DNA from: Melampsora larici-populina 98AG31
Taxonomy: Eukaryota; Basidiomycota; Pucciniomycetes; Pucciniales; Melampsoraceae
Length of the DNA: 64,000 nt
Assembly: GCF_000204055.1 (NCBI RefSeq)
Contig: NW_006768791.1
Location: 62,001-126,000, forward strand
Direction: 5' to 3'
Both the position numbers and the translations under genes were made by a program. The notes beneath the pieces are model-generated. The model was given only the letters and a program-made list of their open reading frames with translations. It did no database searches and was not told the origin of the DNA. Each line of letters begins with the position of its first letter. The first letter of the stretch is position 1. Positions 23,854-37,500 of this stretch are shown here, piece by piece.

Positions 23854-26366
23854 ATGCTTCGTTCAATCTCATCTTCAATCAAACCACCTCTCTCAAAACT
23901 TATCAAATCTCAACGTGGCTTTTCAACTACTCAATCATGTTCTAAAATCATCTCAACCCAACCACTCAAAGCTTCTCAAGCACCATCCATCATCTCATCC
24001 GGAAAATATCCTATCATCGATCATGAGTATGATGCAATTGTCGTAGGAGCTGGTGGGGCTGGTTTGAGAGCCGCCTTTGGACTTGCTGAGGCTGGTTTGA
24101 ACACGGCTTGTATCACCAAATTATTCCCTACTCGAAGTCATACAGTCGCTGCTCAAGGTGGTGTCAATGCTGCGTTAGGTAACATGACTGAGGTAAGTCA
24201 ATTATATCCCAAGCATTACTTTGCTCAACCCTATGCTGATGTGGATTCTCGGTCTTTTACTCTCGATGATCATTCGATCATCTTGGGGATTATCAGGATG
24301 ATTGGCGATGGCACATGTACGACACTGTAAAGGGTTCCGATTGGCTGGGAGACCAAGATGCAATCCATTACATGTGCAAGGAAGCACCTCAAGCAGTCAT
24401 CGAGCTCGAGCACTTTGGTGTGCCCTTCTCTCGTACCAAGGATGGCAAGATCTACCAACGTGCTTTTGGAGGTCAATCCTTGAAATACGGAAAGGGTGGA
24501 CAAGCATACAGGTGCGCGGCTGCCGCGGACCGAACCGGACATGCCATCCTTCACACACTTTATGGTCAATCATTACGACACAATACAAATTTCTTCGTCG
24601 AATTCTTTGCACTCGACTTGATCATGGATGATGCCGGTCGATGTGTGGGAGTGACAGCTTACAACCAAGAAGATGGAACGTTACATCGGTTCAGAGCTCA
24701 TCAAACCGTTCTTGCTACTGGTGGTTACGGACGTGCTTACTTCTCATGTACCAGTGCTCACACTTGTTCTGGTGATGGTAATGCTATGGTCACAAGAGCC
24801 GGTTTACCCTTACAAGATTTGGAATTCGTTCAGTTCCACCCTACTGGAATCTACGGTGCTGGTTGCTTGATTACTGAAGGTTCTAGAGGAGAAGGAGGTT
24901 ACCTACTTAACTCTGAAGGCGAACGATTTATGGTTCGTAGTCGTGATGCTACCCATCCTTTCCGTGAACCTGACCTTGAGAATGTCAATTTGATTTGAAC
25001 AGGAACGATACGCACCTACCGCTAAAGATCTGGCTTCTCGAGATGTCGTATCACGATCCATGACGATTGAGATCCGCGAAGGTAGAGGAGTTGGACCAGA
25101 CAAAGATCACTGCTATCTTCAACTATCTCATTTACCTCCAGAAGTTCTTCACGAGCGATTACCAGGAATTTCTGAGACTGCTGCTATCTTTGCTGGCGTT
25201 GATGTCACAAAAGAACCTGTCAGTAGGCTTACTATGCCCCTTTCCACCTCTCTTCATTCTTTAGATTTACGCTTGACCTGACATCAATGGCTTTCGCTTA
25301 TTATTGCCACAGATCCCTGTCTTGCCAACTGTAAGCCCTCTCCCCTCCCAGATTTGGACATCCTTCAAATGAGTCTGAATATTTCATCACTTCCCTCCAG
25401 GTGCATTACAACATGGGAGGTATTCCTACCAACTATCACGGTCAAGTGATCACTCAAGACTCCAAGACCGGGGCAGACAAGATTGTGCCTGGGCTCTACG
25501 CAGCAGGTGAAGCAGCTTGCGTATCCGTCCACGGTGCTAACCGTCTCGGCGCAAACTCTCTACTCGACATCGTCGTGTTCGGTCGAGCATGCGCCAAACA
25601 CATTGCTGCTAACCTTGAACCGAACCAACCTCACGCCAAGATTGCTGAGGATGCTGGTATGAAATCGATTGATGATCTTGATCGACTCAGAAATGCCAGT
25701 GGACCTAAACCTACCGCCGAGATCCGAAGCGATATGCAAAAGGTGATGCAAAGTGATGCGGCTGTCTTCAGGACTCAATCCAGCTTGGAAGAGGGAGTCA
25801 CAAAGATCAACAAAGTGGTAGACTCTTTCAAAGATATTGGAGTGACTGATCGAAGTATGATCTGGAACACGTAGGTCTTTCTGTACTGTATTCTGTTGTG
25901 ATGAGGTTGCGGCCACGGAAATCGAATTACTGAACCAGTCCATTTAACAAATTGTAGTGATTTGGTTGAGACACTCGAACTCCGAAACTTATTGACTTGC
26001 GCTGCTCAGACCATGGCATCTGCTGAAGCTCGAAAAGAATCACGTGGAGCTCATGCTCGAGAAGATTTCCCTGAAAGAGAAGATGACACCTGGATGAAGC
26101 ACACTGTAAGTGATCAGGTTCTTTTGTGTAAAGTCCACTTGATCTTGACTGTTTTGTTTTTTCACAATTGATGTAGTTATCATGGCACGAACCTGAAGCT
26201 GGCAAGCCTGTGAAATTAACCTATCGGGATGTGATTAGCAACACATTAGATGAGAATGAGTGTAAGAGGTAAGTACATTCAATATAAAAGAAACTCTATG
26301 TTGGGTTTCTTTATAAACTGATGAATTCCGAATTATAGTGTTCCACCTTTCAAGCGAACATATTGA
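23854..26366 (+). CDS. SDH1: Succinate dehydrogenase flavoprotein subunit, mitochondrial
   Basis: The enzyme oxidises succinate to fumarate in complex II on the matrix side of the inner mitochondrial membrane. Eight exons (23854-24192, 24297-24932, 25003-25218, 25313-25330, 25401-25870, 25958-26105, 26177-26268, 26339-26366) join to 648 residues, the usual family length. The N-terminus is a basic, Ser-rich presequence ([20 protein letters not shown]). The FAD Rossmann loop is [14 protein letters not shown]; the covalent FAD histidine is in [16 protein letters not shown]; substrate residues lie in [13 protein letters not shown] and [21 protein letters not shown] and [13 protein letters not shown] complete the active-site blocks. 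The C-terminus ends VPPFKRTY as in other SDHA proteins. Exon 4 is only 18 nt (IPVLPT). Confidence 0.97.
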
Positions 26367-27286
26367 AGAAACCCTCGCAACAAGTTTTCAAAATCATTTT
26401 TTTAACCAAAATTCAAGAGACAGACAGAGAGAAGATCACACTAAAAAGAGTTTTTTCTTTAAAACTTTCCATCACTCAAATGTGTTGTGTATTCCACTTT
26501 TTCCATATTTTGTTATTACATTTTTTTTTGAGTGTCAGATTTTGAATTTGTTTTTTTTGATGTAAACAATGAATTCAAAAGTTTACACAGGTGATTTCTT
26601 TTATGTGCATTGATTTTTTTTCAATTTTGTTTTTGGTTGATTGAAAAAGAAAAAGTTATTTTTTTTGAGCATCTTTTAACCAGAAAGATATTTTGATATA
26701 TGGCGATATGTGTAGATAATTGATGTTATATTGCATCATTGGTACGGCGTTCATCATCAGGACTTCGTCTATAGCTCAATGATACTGAATGTTGAAGACA
26801 TTGAAACAAAACTTGCACAATTTTTGATGATTGAATTGAGCAGTAACCTACGAATGCCCAATCAAGTATGTTGAGCTGATAGGAAGAGTCTACTTCCAAT
26901 CATACAATACATCTCGCACAATTTGGTTTCTACGATTAGGCGTGATGATATCTCAGACTGCTTCCTGCTGATAGAGGTTCATGGCTGGACTTGAGTTGAC
27001 CAGTATGAGTCTTGACTCCTTGAGACCACACATATGAAAGGACCGGTGGGCAGCAAAAGAGTCCGATACACATGTTGTAAGTTGAATCGGAAGGAATTCT
27101 GGTTGAGAGTCTGAGAGAGGAAAACCAAGCGAATTCAAAAAGCATTCCTCAAATCTCCATTATCATCAATCCAAATTAATCAATCAAGCTTTCTATCTGT
27201 TACAGATTTCAGTTCTACTTCTTATCTCGATCAAAACCTCTGAACGAATCTTTTTTTGCAAATTTGATCGTATTCAAATCATACAT
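26367..27286. other. Intergenic region, 3' of SDH1 and promoter of the RGG gene
   Basis: The 920-bp stretch is T-rich after SDH1 (likely 3' UTR and polyadenylation region) and shows no supported gene. The leader of the RGG-protein gene occupies the last 150 bp. Confidence 0.55.
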
Positions 27287-29037
27287 ATGGCTGAAGTCAA
27301 TTCACAGGCACCGGGATCTGTTAACGGTCAGCAGCATTTAACTGTCAAAACCAAAAACCAAAAACTAAACTCTTGTGTTTTCTCATATTTCTTTTTTCTT
27401 CATAGAAACCACATCTCCCGATCCCTCGAAATCGGAAAGTCCTGCAGGTATATGTTGAATTTCTCATGTTTCGTTCGAAACGCTGTGCCAATATTGGTTG
27501 TCTTGTTCGATAGCAAACGAAGCGAGTGGGCGACCAGATGGTGATTCAAGAGGTTCGAAGCCTTCAGGACGTGGTCGAGGTCGTGGAGCACCTCGTAATG
27601 ATTTCGATAGAAGTACACAACCTTCTACTGGGCGAGGTTCAGGTGTGAGAGGTGGTCGTGGGCGTGGTCGAGGTGCTGGACGTGGCAGAGGTAGAGGTAG
27701 AGATAAAGTACAGGGAGATGGACGGAACGTTCTACAAAGCTCTGGAGAGAATGGGGATCTTGCTGCTCAAGATGGCGAAGAGCCGGTTGATCATGAAAGT
27801 GGAGAGAGTTCAACGGATGACGAGGACGATTTGGACGATCATGAAGATTCAGATGAAGAGAGTGATGAAGATGGTACCAATAAACCCGAAGGTGCAGAAA
27901 AGAGTAAAAAAGATAAGCATAGACCTAGGAAGGCGGCAAAACCAGTAGAAGTAGATTCGTCTTCTGTTGTTCCTGTTGAAACTCCTAACGAGGTAAGAGA
28001 AAAGAAAAAACAACCATATGTGCGACAAGTTGAACTTCCCAAGGTAAGTCTTCATCTAAGATTACACATTTTGATTGTATATTGTTGACTGAGAATGGTT
28101 CTTTCAACAGGAAAAATTGTCGGCAGCCGATTTAGATGCTAAGATGGCTGCTATGGCTATCACAAATGCCAAGCTTCTTGAACGTAAAGAGGCGGCTGAC
28201 AAGGATGCGGCCGAGTACGAAGAAGTTGAACGTGAAAGTTGTAAAAAGGTATGGTTGAAGACCATAGCCATCTATTTGGTGTGTTTGGGTGACAAACTTT
28301 CTATCTGTTTTATTCGTAGCATGAGGCTCGACGCGTTCAGCAAGCTGAGATCGATGAAGCTCGAAGGTTAGCGGCTGAGCGTAAATTGGGCAAAGTTCAA
28401 GGTCGAGAATGGGATCGTGAGAAAACCGATGATGTTTGTTCGATTTATTTGAATCAATGGTCAATCTAGCATCCTGATCTGGAGTTTTTTTGCATGACTA
28501 CAGGATTGGAATCGGGCGCGTCCTTATGTAGACTCAATGACGATCCCTGAAGGCGGTGGTCAATACAGAGGACGCGATCATCGTGGTCATGGCATGCGCG
28601 GTGGTGGTGGTAGAGGTCGTGCAGATCATGGCCGACCTTTCCGTGCCAGAGGACGAGGTTCTCGAGGTCGCGGATCGAAATTTACCGGTAATCACCACAA
28701 TTCCCCTGGTGGTGGTGGGACTCAAGATGTAGGAAACGAAGGGAACCAGGGCGGACAAGGATGGGATCCTGTGGAGCCTGCCCCAGGCGAGAATGAAGGG
28801 AACCAGGGCGGACAAGGATGGGATCCTGTGGAGCCTACCTCAGGCGAGAATGAAGGGAAGCAGGGTGGACAAGGATGGGATCCTGTGGAGCCTGTTCCAG
28901 GCGAGAATGAAGGGAAGCAGGGTGGACAAGGATGGGACCCTGTGGAGCCTGTTCCAGGCGATAAAGAAGAATACCAACGTGGTTGGGATGAAGAACCAGT
29001 TAACCTGCACGATGGCGCCAATGGAGGGACAAATTAA
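27287..29037 (+). CDS. RGG-box RNA-binding protein, Stm1/HABP4-like candidate
   Basis: Six exons (27287-27326, 27406-27447, 27514-28043, 28111-28248, 28320-28433, 28504-29037) join to 465 residues. An Arg-Gly-rich segment (SGRGRGRGAPRNDFDRS, RGGRGRGRGAGRGRGRGR) is followed by a long acidic stretch (STDDEDDLDDHEDSDEESDED), a Lys-rich segment, a charged helical part (LSAADLDAKMAAMAITNAKL to ERKLGKVQGREWD), a second RGG block (GMRGGGGRGRADHGRPFRAR) and four 19-residue repeats. The order RGG, acidic, helical, RGG resembles the Stm1/SERBP1 group that binds ribosomes and mRNA, but I did not find an unambiguous family motif. Nucleic-acid binding is likely, the exact family tentative. Confidence 0.72.
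28741..28968 (+). repeat. Four in-frame 57-bp tandem repeats in the RGG gene
   Basis: Each unit encodes about GNQGGQGWDPVEPAPGENE; copies 3 and 4 have K for N and VP for AP. Near identity at the DNA level points to recent duplication or slippage; the repeated WDPVEP core may be a short linear binding motif. Confidence 0.9.
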
Positions 29038-30421
29038 ATGTCTCTTAACCCACTCAAAACATTTGACAGATTACACTTGTCGGGGAGATCAAACATTGCC
29101 CCCGTCTGCGTGATCGGACAATGCGTGAGTGAAGTTTTCAAAAAAATCAATCAGAATTCATCTTTTGTTTTAATCTGACCATATTCTAATTTATGTATGA
29201 TCTTTAGTCACATTATTAAATATATATACAAAAAAAAATCCAAGGATTCATTCAACTTTATTCAACTTTTCTCTTTCTTTACTTATCTGTGTGTTGTGAA
29301 TATATGTTTAGACCATCTTATGATTTCTTCACTTTACTCGAAATTGCTTTAATGTTACTTTGAGTGATGTGAGATGAAAATCATTAAGCAATATCATCTT
29401 GATTTCAGTCTTTGTTCAATACTAGTACTACCATTTGATGTTCTGCAATTGACCAAACACTAAATATATATTTTGAATTGGTTTTGAACCTTTTTGTGGA
29501 TACTGCTGAATTGTGAGATATGATGTTGATGAGGTCATGATTTGTGATTTGTGAAATTCTTATGACTGCTTCACATCTTGTTCAGATATTCTGGTTTCCT
29601 GACTCAACTTTGAAGGTTTGACTTTGCTGCTAAGGTACAAAAACAGGTAAAGTCTTGGGTGGCTTTCCATCAATCATTATTTGCTCACTCTTATATTAAA
29701 TCCTGTCTGTGAATCCATTTTTACAGTGAAGACATCATTATTAATTCAATAAACTTCCTATGCTTCTCACGCAAACCTGAAGAAGCTCAGATTTGATGAA
29801 GGGCTCCTTGTGCACGCACCTGGTGCAATTTAAAAAAGTTTGTTCTCTTGAGTCTTGACACAAGAGGTACAATTTGATCAAGTACATGATCCACAATATA
29901 TGATCTTAATTCTGCTTGTGTAAGTAATTGAACTGAGTCCCCTTCAAGGTGTACCAAAGAAAAGAACAAAGGCTGTACGCCCAAAGAAGGGAAAAGAGAC
30001 GCATGGAAGTGTATGAAAAGTGAACAAATATATCATATCTTGAGTTCCTTTTTGAAACTTGTTCACCTCAAAAAGAGGTTGAAAAAGATGTTTTCTTTAG
30101 TTTGAGTGGTGATATTAGATCAATGACAAAATGGATTGAAAGATATAAATGTATCAAGTAGATTGACAGAAAGAGAAAACTCGTATATATATATTCATCA
30201 AAAGGGTGATAAGAAGAGGAATGATCTAGTTTTGCTTTGCTTTTGTTTTTCTTATATATGGTTACATTCTTACACACTATTTATAAGATACGTGAACAAT
30301 AGAGGAGTACTCCTATGGGTCGTTGATTTTCATTTGATGGGCTTGAATGGATCTTGATGTTATCATAGAAGGTTAGGCTAGATGCGATAGATATTCAAGT
30401 GATAAAAGAATGATAAGTCCA
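29038..30421. other. Intergenic region, convergent 3' ends
   Basis: The RGG gene (+) and FTR1 (-) converge across 1.4 kb of AT-rich DNA. No frame shows a family motif. Confidence 0.6.
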
Positions 30422-32331
30422 TTACTTTTTTACGTCATATGCTTTCTGAAAGATTGGTAAGATGAAACTCGAGAGTGAATTGAATAGACTAACGATATAA
30501 TGATGTACTACATCATCTTTCTGAGCAGCTATCTCAGGACGAACTAAAGAGTCATCCCTAACAAAACTCGATTTGAGCTCAGCTTGATCTTCTTGACAGA
30601 TTCGGTTCTTAAGACGTTCTAGTCTTCGTTTACGAGCCTGAGAAGAGAAATTGAAGATCGTACAACGTCCTTCTTTCCATTTCATATACACTAGGGTGAT
30701 CGAGACCAAGAGCCAAAAGGCAATATAGATCAAAACCGTAGCAATTGTGCCGGTGTTGTTCCAGCCTTGATGATGGTACAGTAGTGGATACAACGGTATA
30801 TTTGGTCAGTCATTGCCATTGATCATACAGAGCAGGATATAAGAAGAAGTCTCACCCAAAACACCCGAGAAGATGGTCCATCCACCGGCTGCTAATTTGT
30901 TTTCAGGGTTACCTGTTCAATGAGCATGAGCAGAGCCTGTCAGTTTGAGTGAGTTGGGGTAGAGTGCATGACTAAAATGATGTACCATAATCGAGGTGCC
31001 AAAGTAGTCCATCTACTGGAAAGGAGCCTGGCCCATCGCCGGCTTCGGCGGCATCACCACCGACTCTGTAGCATAAAAAAGAGCAAACCCCTTACATCAG
31101 AACAAACACTGAAGAGGTAGAGTTCGGAATGGATTAGAAAATGCTAACGCCTGAATGTATCGATGCATGATGAAGTACCATGTGGCTTTGGTGATCAAGC
31201 CAGCTCCGATATACATCAAAGCGATTGTTGAGACGATGAGGAAGATGCTCAGGTTGAGTCGAGCTGAAGAGCTATAGATCACATAACCGATGATCATACC
31301 CAAACCAATTCCAGTCACCGCTGCGATAGGAATTGAACTAGCAGGTTGTCCAAGGGAAACCTATCATTTAGACCAACGTAACATGATGAGTACACTGAGC
31401 TTTGGTAGAAAAGATGTAAAAATCATCAACGTTAGATGAGATTGATGTACCCCACCAATGAAGACTACAGCTTCTAATCCTTCACGTAAGACGGTTGCTG
31501 TAGGTAAGAAGAATAAAAGATATTTACTTGAACGGGTTGAACTATCCTCATTCTCAGTACCAAGAGCAAAGATTGATTTGATAAGATCGATTTTTCTAGG
31601 CTTGATTAGCTTATCTTGATCAGAATTTGAAAGACAACCTTGATCAAAAGCTTTAGAAAGTTGTAGACGCCATTTAACTTTAGCTCGATCCATACGCATC
31701 ATTGTGATTCCCATGATGAATATCATGCAACAGGCCACAATTGAGAAAATACCCTCTTGAAGAGTAAAACAGGATCTCGTAAGTTCATATACACATGATC
31801 CTAGGAAAAGTAAGTAATGATACGACCAAAACACAAGGCTTACCCCATAGCTCTTCCGAGTTTCCGTAAATGTCATTGAGCTGCGTATAGTATATTGCCA
31901 AAAAGGTGGCACCGATACAGACGGAGATGAAGAGGCCAACAAATGTACCGGAGAAAATCTGTGTTATATAGAGATTATGTCGATGTCAATTAAAGACAGA
32001 AGAGTTGATTCGATTTGCAAGTCAAGACAGAAGAACCCACCTGAAGTCTCATCCGTTTCACGAGTTTATTGTCATATTCGGGTTGTGTACCTTCGGATGA
32101 GGTGTGAACAGGGTCGAGCGCATCTCGATCCGAGTCACTTAATTCAGTATCAGTGATCACATGAGAATTCCGATGTTGTGGTGTTGAAGAAGCAAGATTG
32201 GGTGTTGAAGTTGGAGACCGCTTGACGATTTGCTCGACGAGAGCAAGAAGGACGGATAGGATGATAGCGGCTTCCAAGACCTCACGAAAACAAATCAAGA
32301 AGATCGGAACTGAAAACAGACTCTTGGCCAT
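30422..32331 (-). CDS. FTR1: High-affinity iron permease Ftr1
   Basis: The permease moves ferric iron across the plasma membrane in partnership with a multicopper ferroxidase (Fet3 in yeast). Seven exons (32041-32331, 31844-31958, 31451-31755, 31149-31360, 30986-31065, 30856-30912, 30422-30765) join to 467 residues. Both iron-binding REXXE motifs are present: CFREVLEAAIILSVLLAL in the first helix and LREGLEAVVFIGG in the fourth. Other membrane helices are FSGTFVGLFISVCIGATF, IFSIVACCMIFIMGITMM, AAVTGIGLGMIIGYVIY and FLIVSTIALMYIGAGL, with the last helix in ATVLIYIAFWLLVSITLVYM. The residues GWNNTGTIAT match the C-terminal family block. A polar loop after helix 1 and a charged cytosolic tail are longer than in minimal homologues. 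The start MAKSLFSVPIFL is the first ATG. No ferroxidase gene lies next to it. Confidence 0.95.
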
Positions 32332-32890
32332 CTGTTTCTTCAACTCGGAATTTGATTAAGTGACGACGATCAGATAAATCGAATGCAGCCCTGGCCCCTG
32401 AGTCGGAGGTCCGTCTTGAACTCAACCTTGAAACTCCGAAAATGCAGAAACAAGGAGATATCGAACGAGTGCGTCTTTAGGCTGATACACAACTGTCGAG
32501 AATATGAATATCCCTTGCTTTCTCGGCTACATTGATCGTTTTCTTTGAAGGTCAAGCAATCAGCTCAGCATTTGTAAGTGAACGCTTGGAAAACTTCCAG
32601 AGCAAAGTCTTGAAAAACTTCGATGATTTCGCTGGACAGGCTTCGCGAAAATCCCTCATTCCAATGCGGCAAGGACCTGTCGAACTTTGTCAACCTTGAG
32701 CCAAAATATCATATGCAAGACACTGGCAGAAACGAGCAAAGGTGGCCTGAGAAAAGCATCGTAAGCACATACATACAATCGATATCCAGTAATATGAGCT
32801 CAAGGAGGGAGGTTGTTCGTGATCATTCAACCACCGAAGTGAATTCTTTCTTTCACTTTGCCTTGGAGCATTTCGAGTTGGGTTAACATT

Positions 32891-33052
32891 AGTGGCTCTC
32901 AAACCTGACCCAGTTTCAAAAAACCCGGTTGCCCCAGTTGAATTTTTGGCTGGGAGCTGTCAACAAATGTCAACTTGATACACAAAGTTACTGCCAAAAA
33001 ACAACTGGGTCAACTGGGTTTTTTGAAAACCGGGGCAGGTTTGAGAGCCACT
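32891..33052. mobile_element. 162-bp MITE with about 60-bp terminal inverted repeats
   Basis: The left end begins AGTGGCTCTCAAACCTGACC and the right end is its inverted near-copy (…GGTTTGAGAGCCACT), with homology running inward to about 60 bp on each side. The flanks carry ATT on both sides; the innermost pair TA/TA would also fit a Tc1/mariner-type insertion. It has no coding capacity. Confidence 0.85.
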
Positions 33053-34169
33053 ATTGTTTCCCTTGCATACATACTTTGACGCTGCGTCTTGGAAAAGCAA
33101 TACGATCACAATCTTACTACTCTCCATGGAGATCATCTGGGTGGGTCGCTTATGATAAAAAAATGGTCTTCAACACATCAACACACTCTTGGAGTCCTGA
33201 TCTCATTCACAGAAAGGTGAATCGTGTAAGAAATCAGTCAGCGAGTTCCTCGCCCTCACTTGAGCTTCTCAAGCGCTGTGAACACCCCACCCAGTATTTC
33301 AATATCAGTAAAAGTTCATGACCTTTTAGTAGCAAGTCAAGATTATCTGAATTTGCGATGGCTCCATGAGCCATGTGTTTAGAATTGATCGATAGTGACA
33401 GGTACGTTCAACTACGGTTCCTTACACCAATCAAGCATTTGAAGGATATCATGAAGAGGTTTCGATCTAGGTAGATACTAGATCACTGAGATCGGCAAGA
33501 TGTTATAGGATGGTACATATTGCACAACTTTCATTTTACATGCTTCAGATACGCGCAGGTGAGCTACATTCTTGAAGAACCACCAGAAGCTAGCTGAAAG
33601 GACTCCCGAGCTGAGATACGGCGCCGTAATAACTCTGTGAAATTTATCTGCTTTTCTCCTTCGAATATTCATATCTGCATGTTCTGTTTATGATTGACCA
33701 TGCACGGTTCCAAACATCCAACAGAAGAAATCTCGATTGTTTAAATTACTTTTTTACACATGGATGAAGCACCAGAACCTACCAGTACATCCACCATTGG
33801 TTCGCCGCAAACAAACCAAGAATCTGAACGCCACCTCATATATGTACAATTTCCCCTTCTGAGTTCCGCTCGAGAGCCACTTGACCGTGTTGAGATTTGA
33901 GAACAACCACACGTTGGGCGGTGTTTGGAGAATAGAAAAAGCCTCTTGATAGAAAATTAGAAATCAACATTGTGTATTTCGGTTAACTAGTTTTACAGAT
34001 CAAGCGAATTGATGTGGCATTCAAAAGTAAATCAAACAATTCAACAAGTGAGCGGATAACTTCGAGAAAAGAATTCGATTGAACACTCAAATTAACACAT
34101 ATATTTTGTATCATAACCAAAGGTATGAAAGTATCAGAAGGACCTCGTGCACATATCGTCAAGCTCAAC

Positions 34170-34189
34170 ACACACACACACACACACGC
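34170..34189. repeat. CA dinucleotide microsatellite
   Basis: About ten CA units in the upstream region of the MP88-like gene. Confidence 0.85.
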
Positions 34190-34536
34190 CGGATTATACA
34201 TAATTTTCCTTTAATCTTACATTTTACACACTTCTTTTTCCAATCATTTTCCTCATATTTGACTTGCACTTTCTTCTTCTCAGCTTTCTCCCCTACGCCA
34301 ACTCTACCTCCCCTAGTCCTACTACTCATCAATCTTTCAGAAATCATATCTGGTTTTCCTTCAAACCTTATCGGCATCGCATCCTAGTCTTTACAACATC
34401 TCTTGATTTCCATCTTTTTTTCTTTGATTATTCAATACCTTTTTCATCCTTACTCTCTTTTAAAAACATCACTGTCTCTTCTTTCTTTTTTTATTATTAT
34501 TATTATTAGCAATTCTTCTAATTCTCATCAATCGTC

Positions 34537-37500
34537 ATGCGTAGATCAAATCTTGTTTTCACTATCGCTGCACTTTCAGGATCTGCTTCTGCTTGGGTTA
34601 AGGATATTGATATTAATAATCCTCCTTATAAAGCCGATCCTGGTTCGTATGGTTATAATCAATGTGGAACAAAAGCTTCTCCTGATAGTAAATGCCAGTG
34701 AGTGAAACTTTACAAAAATCATTTTATATCTCACACTTTTTTCACTCATACTAACTCATCAAATTCATATCTTATTAGAAACATGTATTTGAGATCTTCC
34801 GAAGACTTTTGTCTATTTGGACGTAAGTACTTTATCAAAGCTCATATATCATCAATGCGAAATTTGATCCTGATTTATTGTATTTCTCAATAGCTCATGA
34901 TCTTTCGGGTGTTTCTGAAACTGAGCGTGAGGCTGTTTCTTATTGTACCAAAGACGGGCATGGAACACGTCTTATTCCTCCTGGTACATTTGAGAGCGTA
35001 CATTTTGTGTGAGTTTCTTGAATTTTTCTACATTGATTGTTATTTGTTAAGTTACTGATTATTTTTACTTCAATTTATGTTCAGGCACACACCCGTAAGT
35101 TTTTATAGTCGTTTGACGTTGAGGATGGCTTCTAATTTTTGTGGATCTGTTTAGCACTATGTCCAAATCACTGGTCGTGGGAACGTGAGTTCTTAAAGTC
35201 TTATTGTGATCTCTATTTCAATCCTGATGGTCTAATTTTTGCTTTGGTGTTTACCAGTTCACGAAGATTAATGTAAAAGCAGGAGATGACGGAGGTGAAC
35301 TTGGTGAGTGATTCAATTTTAATCTTAAATCTTAGGGTTGATACTGATCATTTTCTTCTTGACTTTGTTTCAGATGCTGCTGGGTAAGTTATCTTCACAT
35401 CAACCTTTACCGTCAGACCTTGATCGAATTTCTCACTTTGAATATAATTCAAACTTTCCTTTGTTAGTTATGACGCCAGAGGAAATCCTATCGGTGGAGT
35501 GGTCTTTGGACGAAACAATCAATTTGAACATTGGACTGAGTTTTTACTTCCTGATGAGTTTTGTGTTCGAGCTTGTTTCAAAGGTCCAGATGATTGGAGA
35601 TACTGTAACCACATGTGTAAGTCATTTTACGAACTTCATTTCATTTGTTAAATCATCTTTTTATTTATATGTTTTTTTGGTTTGTAGATGATATCATGGC
35701 TTGTCGATGGAACATTCCTGGAGACTATTCACCAGGATTTGATGATTGTGAAGGTGAAGATGTACCACATCCTATGGGAGAATGTGAGTACAGAAACTTT
35801 CTTTCGATCTTTCTTTTTGAATCCCATTAAACCTTATCTCATTTGAATTTTCTCTCATACTGACCTTCATGTTTTCTTTTTTTCTTTGAATATCTAGACC
35901 TTCAACCTGATGGTAAAATTAAGGTCTGGAAACAAGGTGATATGCCTGCACCTCCACCAGGAGCACCTGGAAAGTTAAAGAGCTGTCGTCGGTAAGTCTT
36001 CTGTCCTACTATCCTGATCTTAATTTGACATGATCTGAACCTCATTCGCTACGTATCCTTAGAACTTCGTCCCCCGGTGCATTGTACAATGGTACTAGCG
36101 CAAACACGACCTCCCCTGCTCAGAACTCCACTGTTCCTCGACACAACACGACTATGCCAGGTCAAAATGGTACTATGCCTCGACGGAACTGGACTACGCC
36201 CGGTCAAAACAATAACGGCTCTATCAATGGTTCATCAGGATCTGAGGATAACTATCCTACTGGCTCTTCTGGTTACGATCCTAAGTCATCTCCGGACAAC
36301 CGAACTTCTGAATCTGGCGACTATCCTACCAATTCATCAGGTTGGGCCACACCCGATCAGAACAAGACTGGTGCTACTGGATCTGAGGACAACTACCCTA
36401 CTGGCTCCTCTGGTTACGATCCCAAGTCTTCGTCCAACAACCAAACTCCAGAATCTGGCGACTACCCCACCAACTCATCAGGTTGGGCCACACCCGATCA
36501 AAACAAGACTGGTGCTACTGGATCTGAGGAAAACTACCCTACTGGCTCCTCTGGTTATGACCCAAAATCTTCTTCGAACAACCAAACTCCCGAATCTGGC
36601 GACTACCCCACTAACTCATCAGGTTGGGCCACACCCGATCAAAACAAGACTGGTGCTACTGGATCTGAGGAAAACTACCCTACTGGCTCCTCTGGTTATG
36701 ACCCAAAATCTTCTTCGAACAACCAAACTCCCGAATCTGGCGACTACCCCACTAACTCATCAGGTTGGGCTACACCCAATTCAAACAAGACTGGTGCTAC
36801 TGGATCTGAGGACAACTACCCTACTGGCTCCTCTGGTTATGACCCAAAATCTTCTTCGAACAACCAAACTCCCGAATCTGGCGACTACCCCACTAACTCA
36901 TCAGGTTGGGCTACACCCAATTCCAACAAGACTGGTGCTACCGGATCTGAGGACAACTACCCAACTGGCTCTTCTGGTTACGATCCCAAGTCTTCTTCGA
37001 ACAACCAAACTCCAGAATCTGGCGACTATCCTACCAACTCATCAGGCTGGGCTACACCCAATTCAAACAAGACTGGTGCTACCGGATCTGATCCAAAGCC
37101 TTTACCGAACAACCAAACTTCAGAATCTAGCGATTACCCCACTACCTCATCCGATAGTGACCCAAACTCAGCTGAGAACCAAGTGATATCTGAAACCGGT
37201 GGTAACTCAAACTCAGATAACTTTAATACCACACCTGATCAAAACAAAACTGGTGCTACTGGATCTGAGGATAACTATCCTACTGGCTCTTCTGGTTATG
37301 ATCCAAAGTCTTCTTCGAACAAGGACAACCAAACTCCTGAATCTGGCGACTACCCGACTAACTCATCGGGTTGGGCTACACCCAATTCAAACAAGACTGG
37401 TGCTACCGGATCCGAGGACAACTACCCTACTGGTTCCTCCGGTTACGATCCTAAGTCATCTCCGGACAACCACACTTCCGAATCTGGCGACTACCCCACG

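Larger units (their letters stand above)
32332..34536. other. Intergenic region holding one MITE
   Basis: This 2.2-kb stretch contains the FTR1 promoter, a MITE at 32891-33052, short non-coding frames, a CA microsatellite at about 34170-34189 and the pyrimidine-rich leader of the MP88-like gene (CT/T-rich from 34200 to 34536). Confidence 0.6.

Noticed and set aside
24202..25943. Several antisense open frames over SDH1
   Set aside because: They mirror a highly constrained coding sequence and lack own signals.
28534..29021. Antisense frames over the RGG gene repeats
   Set aside because: Repeat-driven shadow frames.
30422..32331. Expectation of a FET3 ferroxidase beside FTR1
   Set aside because: Neighbours are an RGG protein and a glycoprotein; no multicopper oxidase motifs were seen in the window.
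36077..37186. A 369-codon open frame overlapping the glycoprotein repeats in another frame
   Set aside because: The tandem repeat of 141 bp, a multiple of three, keeps a second frame open by chance; the protein it would give is Leu/Thr/Pro repetitive without a domain.
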